Both the position numbers and the translations under genes were made by a program. A DNA stretch of 64,000 nt, from NCBI RefSeq assembly GCF_012396365.1, contig NZ_JAAXPG010000001.1, forward strand, positions 1 through 64,000. The letters run 5' to 3'. This document shows positions 61,021 through 64,000 of the stretch, piece after piece. Origin of the DNA: Nocardiopsis alborubida. Lineage in GTDB: Bacteria; Actinomycetota; Actinomycetes; Streptosporangiales; Streptosporangiaceae. Numbering within the stretch: the stretch's first letter is position 1; every line of letters starts with the position of its first letter. The notes below the pieces were generated by a model that saw nothing but the letters and a program-made list of their open reading frames with translations, was not told where the DNA came from and did no database searches.

Positions 61021-62115
61021 TCAGCCCTGCTCCGCGGCCGTTCCCCCACCGGGGCGCAGCAGCGGCATGACCTTCTCACCGAACGCCGCGAGGTCGGCGT
61101 GGTAGTCCGGGAAGATCAGCATCAGACCGTCGAGCTCGGCGTACTCCACGATCTCGCGGATGCGTCCGGCCACCGTCTCCGGGGACCCGGTCACGAACGG
61201 CGTCTGGAACGCCTCGTCCTCGGGCCGCTCGGAGGTCAGCGACAGGGCCTTGTCCAGGGGCAGGCCCCAGGACCGCTTCATGTTGACCAGCGCGTCGATG
61301 TCCGCGCCGCGCCCGTACTCCAGCCGCCGCTCCTCGGCCGCGGCGTCGGTCTCGTCCATGACGACGGTGAGCATCGAGTACGTCTTGATGCTGCGCCCCT
61401 CCTTCCGGGCGCGCTCCTTGACGTCGAGGCTGGCGCCGCGCAGGCCGGGCAGGTCCTCCGCGGTCAGGAACGAGCCGTCGCAGTGCCGCGCCTGGAAGTT
61501 CAGGCCGGTGTCGGAGCGGCCCGCGCTGATCAGGGTCGGCGCCGGAGCGGGGTGCGGCCGCGAGCGGCAGTCGTCGAGCTTGAAGAACTCGCCGTCGTGG
61601 GTGACCGAGTCCTCGGTCCACAGCCGCTTGAGGACGCTGGTCCACTCCTCGGTGTACCGGTAGCGGTCACCGTGGCCGATGTCCTCCCGCCACAGGCCCA
61701 TCTGGGCGAACTCGTCCACGTAGGAGCCCACCACGATGTTCATCCCGGCGCGTCCGCCGCTGATGTCCTGGAGGGTGGTGTACATCTTGGCGGCGAGGGC
61801 CGGGTGGAACAGGTTCGTGTGGACGGTCGCCCACACCTTGACGTGCTCGGTGGCCTCCGCGAGCCCCGACATCATCGTCATCGACTCCAGGGTGCGGCCC
61901 CAGTGGTCGGTCGCGCCGTCGTAGCCGCGCCACTTGCCCATGGACATGACGAAGTCGAGTCCGTAGGCGTCGGCGAGGACCGCGGCCTTCTTGTTGTACT
62001 CGTACGTCGCCTCGGGGTGCGGTGCGGTCTCCGAGACGATCCACCCCCCGTTGCCGATGGGCAGGAAGATGCCGTACTCGGTTTCGGCGGCCGGAAGCCC
62101 GCCTTCTGCTGCCAT
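61021..62115 (-). CDS. RutA-like flavin-dependent monooxygenase (LLM class)
   Basis: 364 residues from the ATG at 62115, with GAGGAG upstream; the open frame to 62529 is unlikely coding. Bacterial luciferase-like fold close to RutA pyrimidine oxygenase: GIFLPIGNGGWIVSETAPHP at the start, DFVMSMGKWRGYDGATDHWG RTLES, DISGGRAGMNIVVGSYVDEF, DDCRSRPHPAPAPTLISAGR SDTGLNFQARH. RutA opens the uracil ring between N3 and C4 using FMN peroxide; this homologue may act on a pyrimidine or related heterocycle. It follows the binding-protein gene of an ABC importer on the same strand, suggesting uptake and first step of degradation. RutB-F are not in the window. Confidence 0.88.
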   Translation of the reverse strand: MAAEGGLPAAETEYGIFLPIGNGGWIVSETAPHPEATYEYNKKAAVLADAYGLDFVMSMGKWRGYDGATDHWGRTLESMTMMSGLAEATEHVKVWATVHTNLFHPALAAKMYTTLQDISGGRAGMNIVVGSYVDEFAQMGLWREDIGHGDRYRYTEEWTSVLKRLWTEDSVTHDGEFFKLDDCRSRPHPAPAPTLISAGRSDTGLNFQARHCDGSFLTAEDLPGLRGASLDVKERARKEGRSIKTYSMLTVVMDETDAAAEERRLEYGRGADIDALVNMKRSWGLPLDKALSLTSERPEDEAFQTPFVTGSPETVAGRIREIVEYAELDGLMLIFPDYHADLAAFGEKVMPLLRPGGGTAAEQG

Positions 62116-62258
62116 CCTTGGCTCCTCATTCCACTCTCGGGCGCCGCGTACCGCGGTCGCCCGTACGCCGCGCGGCTCGTGCGCCGCGCCCAGGCGCTCT
62201 ACGCGCCCGGTGCGCGGCCCCGGGCCGCGCGGTTCCTGCTTGTGTGCCGTGACAGGCC

Positions 62259-63368
62259 CTACTCGGACGGCCAGGACACCTCGGTGGCCACGTGCACGGC
62301 CTCCAGGTAACGGGGGTCGAAGAGGGGCTCCACATCGGGCAGCTCGTCCAGCTGGCCGTTGTCGATGAGCGTCTGGCCCTCGGCCTCGGTCATGCTCAGG
62401 TCGATGTAGCCGGGGGTGGAGTCGTCGGGCGTGGAGGCGGTCACCAGCTCCTGCTCGGAGTTCCAGATCCGCAGGTTGTGCTCGGTGTCGTATCCGGCCT
62501 CGGCCAGTTCGGCGGCGTAGCCGACGCACTCCTCACCGTTGCCCTGGCAGTACTCGAAGGCCTTGGCGATCGCGCGCAGGTAGTCCTCGACGACCGTCGG
62601 GTTCTCCTCCGCCCACACGGGGTTGGTGGCCATCACGCCGAACGAGCCCACGACCCCGTAGTTCTCGGGGAGCCACTCGTTGTACTCCTCGCCCATGTCG
62701 GTCAGGAGGAAGGGCTCGTTGGAGCGGAACGCGGTGAGCGCCTGCACCTGGTCGCGCGGCAGCACGCTGGGGTCGTAACCGACCTCGACGATGTCGATGG
62801 AGTCCATGTCCACGCCGTCGGCGACGAGCATGGCCTCCAGCGGCGCGGGGAGCATGCCCTTGTGGCCGAGGGTGGTGCCCTCCAGGTCCTTGAGCTCCTC
62901 GATGCCGGTGCCGGTCAGCAGGCTGGCGATCGGGACGTGCCCGTAGGTGGAGACGCCGATGACCTCGTGTCCGGCGTCGTTGGCCTGGAGCACCTCGGCC
63001 TCGTTGCCCAGGGAGGTGAAGTGGGCGGTGCCGGCCGACACCAGCTGGGAGTTGCCGATGGTGTCGCCGCTGCCGGGCTGGATCTCCACGTCCAGGCAGA
63101 CGGCCTCGAAGTAGCCGAGGGCGTCCGCGGCGATGGCCTCCAGGATGGAGACCGAGGCCTGGTACTGGTAGCCGGTGATGTAGGTGATCGTCCCGACATC
63201 GCGGTTGGTCTGGCAGCGCTCCTCGTCGATGACGGTGGCGACCTGGTTCTCCTCCTCGGCGGCCTCCCCTCCGCTGCACGCGGCGGTGAGGAGGAGGACC
63301 GATGCCGCGGTTGCGGCCGCGAGGGAGCGTCGGCGCCGGGGACTGGGGCGGTGGGGCGGATTGGTCAT
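62259..63368 (-). CDS. NMT1/THI5-like ABC transporter substrate-binding lipoprotein
   Basis: 369 residues. Lipoprotein signal (RRRRSLAAATAASVLLLTAA C, Cys ~31). Mature domain of the NMT1/THI5/SsuA type: YITGYQYQASVSILEAIAAD ALGYFEA, VEIQPGSGDTIGNSQLVSAG TAHF, LEGTTLGHKGMLPAPLEAML and ENPTVVEDYLRAIAKAFEYC. These proteins bind pyrimidines, sulfonates, nitrate or other small organics. Permease gene ends nine bases upstream; the RutA-like gene is 143 bases downstream. Confidence 0.9.
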   Translation of the reverse strand: MTNPPHRPSPRRRRSLAAATAASVLLLTAACSGGEAAEEENQVATVIDEERCQTNRDVGTITYITGYQYQASVSILEAIAADALGYFEAVCLDVEIQPGSGDTIGNSQLVSAGTAHFTSLGNEAEVLQANDAGHEVIGVSTYGHVPIASLLTGTGIEELKDLEGTTLGHKGMLPAPLEAMLVADGVDMDSIDIVEVGYDPSVLPRDQVQALTAFRSNEPFLLTDMGEEYNEWLPENYGVVGSFGVMATNPVWAEENPTVVEDYLRAIAKAFEYCQGNGEECVGYAAELAEAGYDTEHNLRIWNSEQELVTASTPDDSTPGYIDLSMTEAEGQTLIDNGQLDELPDVEPLFDPRYLEAVHVATEVSWPSE

Positions 63369-63377
63369 GGGGGTTCC

Positions 63378-64000
63378 TTAGGAGGTGGTGCGCTGCTGGG
63401 ACTCGTGCCAGAACAGCAGTCTGCGTTCGAGGACGGTGATGAGTGCGAGCATCAGCACGCCCATGACGGCCAGACAGGCGACGGCCGCGTAGACGTACTC
63501 CAACCGGGCGGTCGCGGCCGAGTTGCGGATCATCGTGCCGAGCCCGCTTGAGGACCCGGCGGCGACGAACTCCGCGACCACGGCGCCCACGATGGACAGG
63601 GGGAACACCACCCGCAGAGCGGCGAGGGTGTAGGGGAGGCTGCTGGGGATACGCAGCCGGAGCAGCACCTCCAGACGGGAGGCGTGCAGGGTGGAGAAGA
63701 CGTGCAGGACGGGCCGGGAGACCGACCGCAGTCCCGTGGTCACGTTGATCAGCACCGGGAAGAACGTGATGATCGCGGTCACGATGACCTTGGGGGTCAT
63801 GCCGAAGCCGAACGCCACCACCAGGGCGGGGGCGATCGCGATGACCGGGGTCACGTTCAGGACGACGGCGAGCGGCATGACCGCGCGCCGCAGCAGCGGG
63901 ATCTCCGACATCAGCAGGGCCAGGACGAACGCGGTGCCCGCGCCGAAGGCCACGCCCGTCAGGGCGATGCTGAGGGTGGCCCAGGCGTTGTGCACGAACA
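63378..64000 (-). CDS. ABC transporter permease (SsuC/ThiX type), 5' end beyond window
   Basis: At least 207 residues; the frame continues past the edge. Five membrane helices visible; the permease EAA-type loop is VFSTLHASRLEVLLRLRIPS SLPYTLAALRVVFPLSIVGA VVAEFVA, ending in the family-typical GLGTMIRNSA. It forms the channel for the NMT1-like binding protein encoded nine bases downstream. The ATPase gene probably lies just outside the window. Confidence 0.9.
   Translation of the reverse strand, partial: FVHNAWATLSIALTGVAFGAGTAFVLALLMSEIPLLRRAVMPLAVVLNVTPVIAIAPALVVAFGFGMTPKVIVTAIITFFPVLINVTTGLRSVSRPVLHVFSTLHASRLEVLLRLRIPSSLPYTLAALRVVFPLSIVGAVVAEFVAAGSSSGLGTMIRNSAATARLEYVYAAVACLAVMGVLMLALITVLERRLLFWHESQQRTTS

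Overview
The window is high-GC actinomycete chromosome. GTG starts are common, genes are packed in ATGA/GTGA-overlapping operons, many lipoproteins end their signal in an (L)TAC lipobox, and gene families such as DUF397, XRE/MmyB-type regulators, a pSAM2-like integrative element and a vWA/MoxR/VMAP conflict operon are typical of Streptosporangiales/Streptomycetales. A Nocardiopsis-like organism is my best guess; this is inference, not a database result.

Left edge (1-2.5 kb): the first 24 codons of an IS3-family transposase run off the edge. Its terminal repeat has cut the 3' end of an XRE regulator, which is divergent from a translationally coupled radical SAM - CYTH (class IV adenylate cyclase-like) gene pair.

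Integrative element (2.52-14.84 kb): a complete pSAM2-type actinomycete integrative and conjugative element (AICE) sits in the 3' half of tRNA-Gly(CCC). It is bounded by 44-bp identical att copies. Its backbone is Pra-like activator, small ORF, FtsK/TraSA-like translocase, RepSA-like HUH initiator, Xis and tyrosine integrase. Its cargo and control genes are a Schlafen/AlbA_2 protein in AT-rich DNA, two paralogous HTH-DUF5919 proteins, a tandem GntR repressor, an HD phosphohydrolase, a Nudix protein (compare Pif of pSAM2), a Clp-N-only protein and small unknowns. Strong palindromes or repeats precede the regulators and pra.

Housekeeping and transport (15-36 kb): dcd; a glycine-betaine-type ABC transporter behind two CRP-like boxes and a leader with interleaved complementary segments; rhomboid protease; a membrane protein; a dipeptide ABC operon with fused DppD-DppF; a PBP4-type carboxypeptidase; an ABC1/UbiB kinase; a DinB-like/AraC pair; SMR-TetR; an L,D-transpeptidase.

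Regulators, redox and signalling (36-44 kb): TetR; MmyB-type XRE divergent from an SDR; a receptor-like Ser/Thr kinase with a long acidic Pro/Glu linker; NADAR; MarR-DoxX.

Conflict operon (44.2-52.4 kb): trypsin-like protease, VMAP, MoxR AAA+ ATPase and a giant vWA/NB-ARC/TPR protein, each overlapping the next by four bases. The protease C-terminus and VMAP N-terminus share the same helical domain, suggesting homotypic coupling of effector and core. This is the most interesting locus of the window. An orphan DUF397 gene follows.

Right part (53.5-64 kb): a two-component system beside an orphan TAXI solute-binding protein and a DASS/SLC13 permease; nhaA; a decayed Phd/YefM antitoxin; DUF2795; and an ABC uptake system for an N-heterocycle-like substrate with a RutA-like flavin monooxygenase, cut by the right edge.
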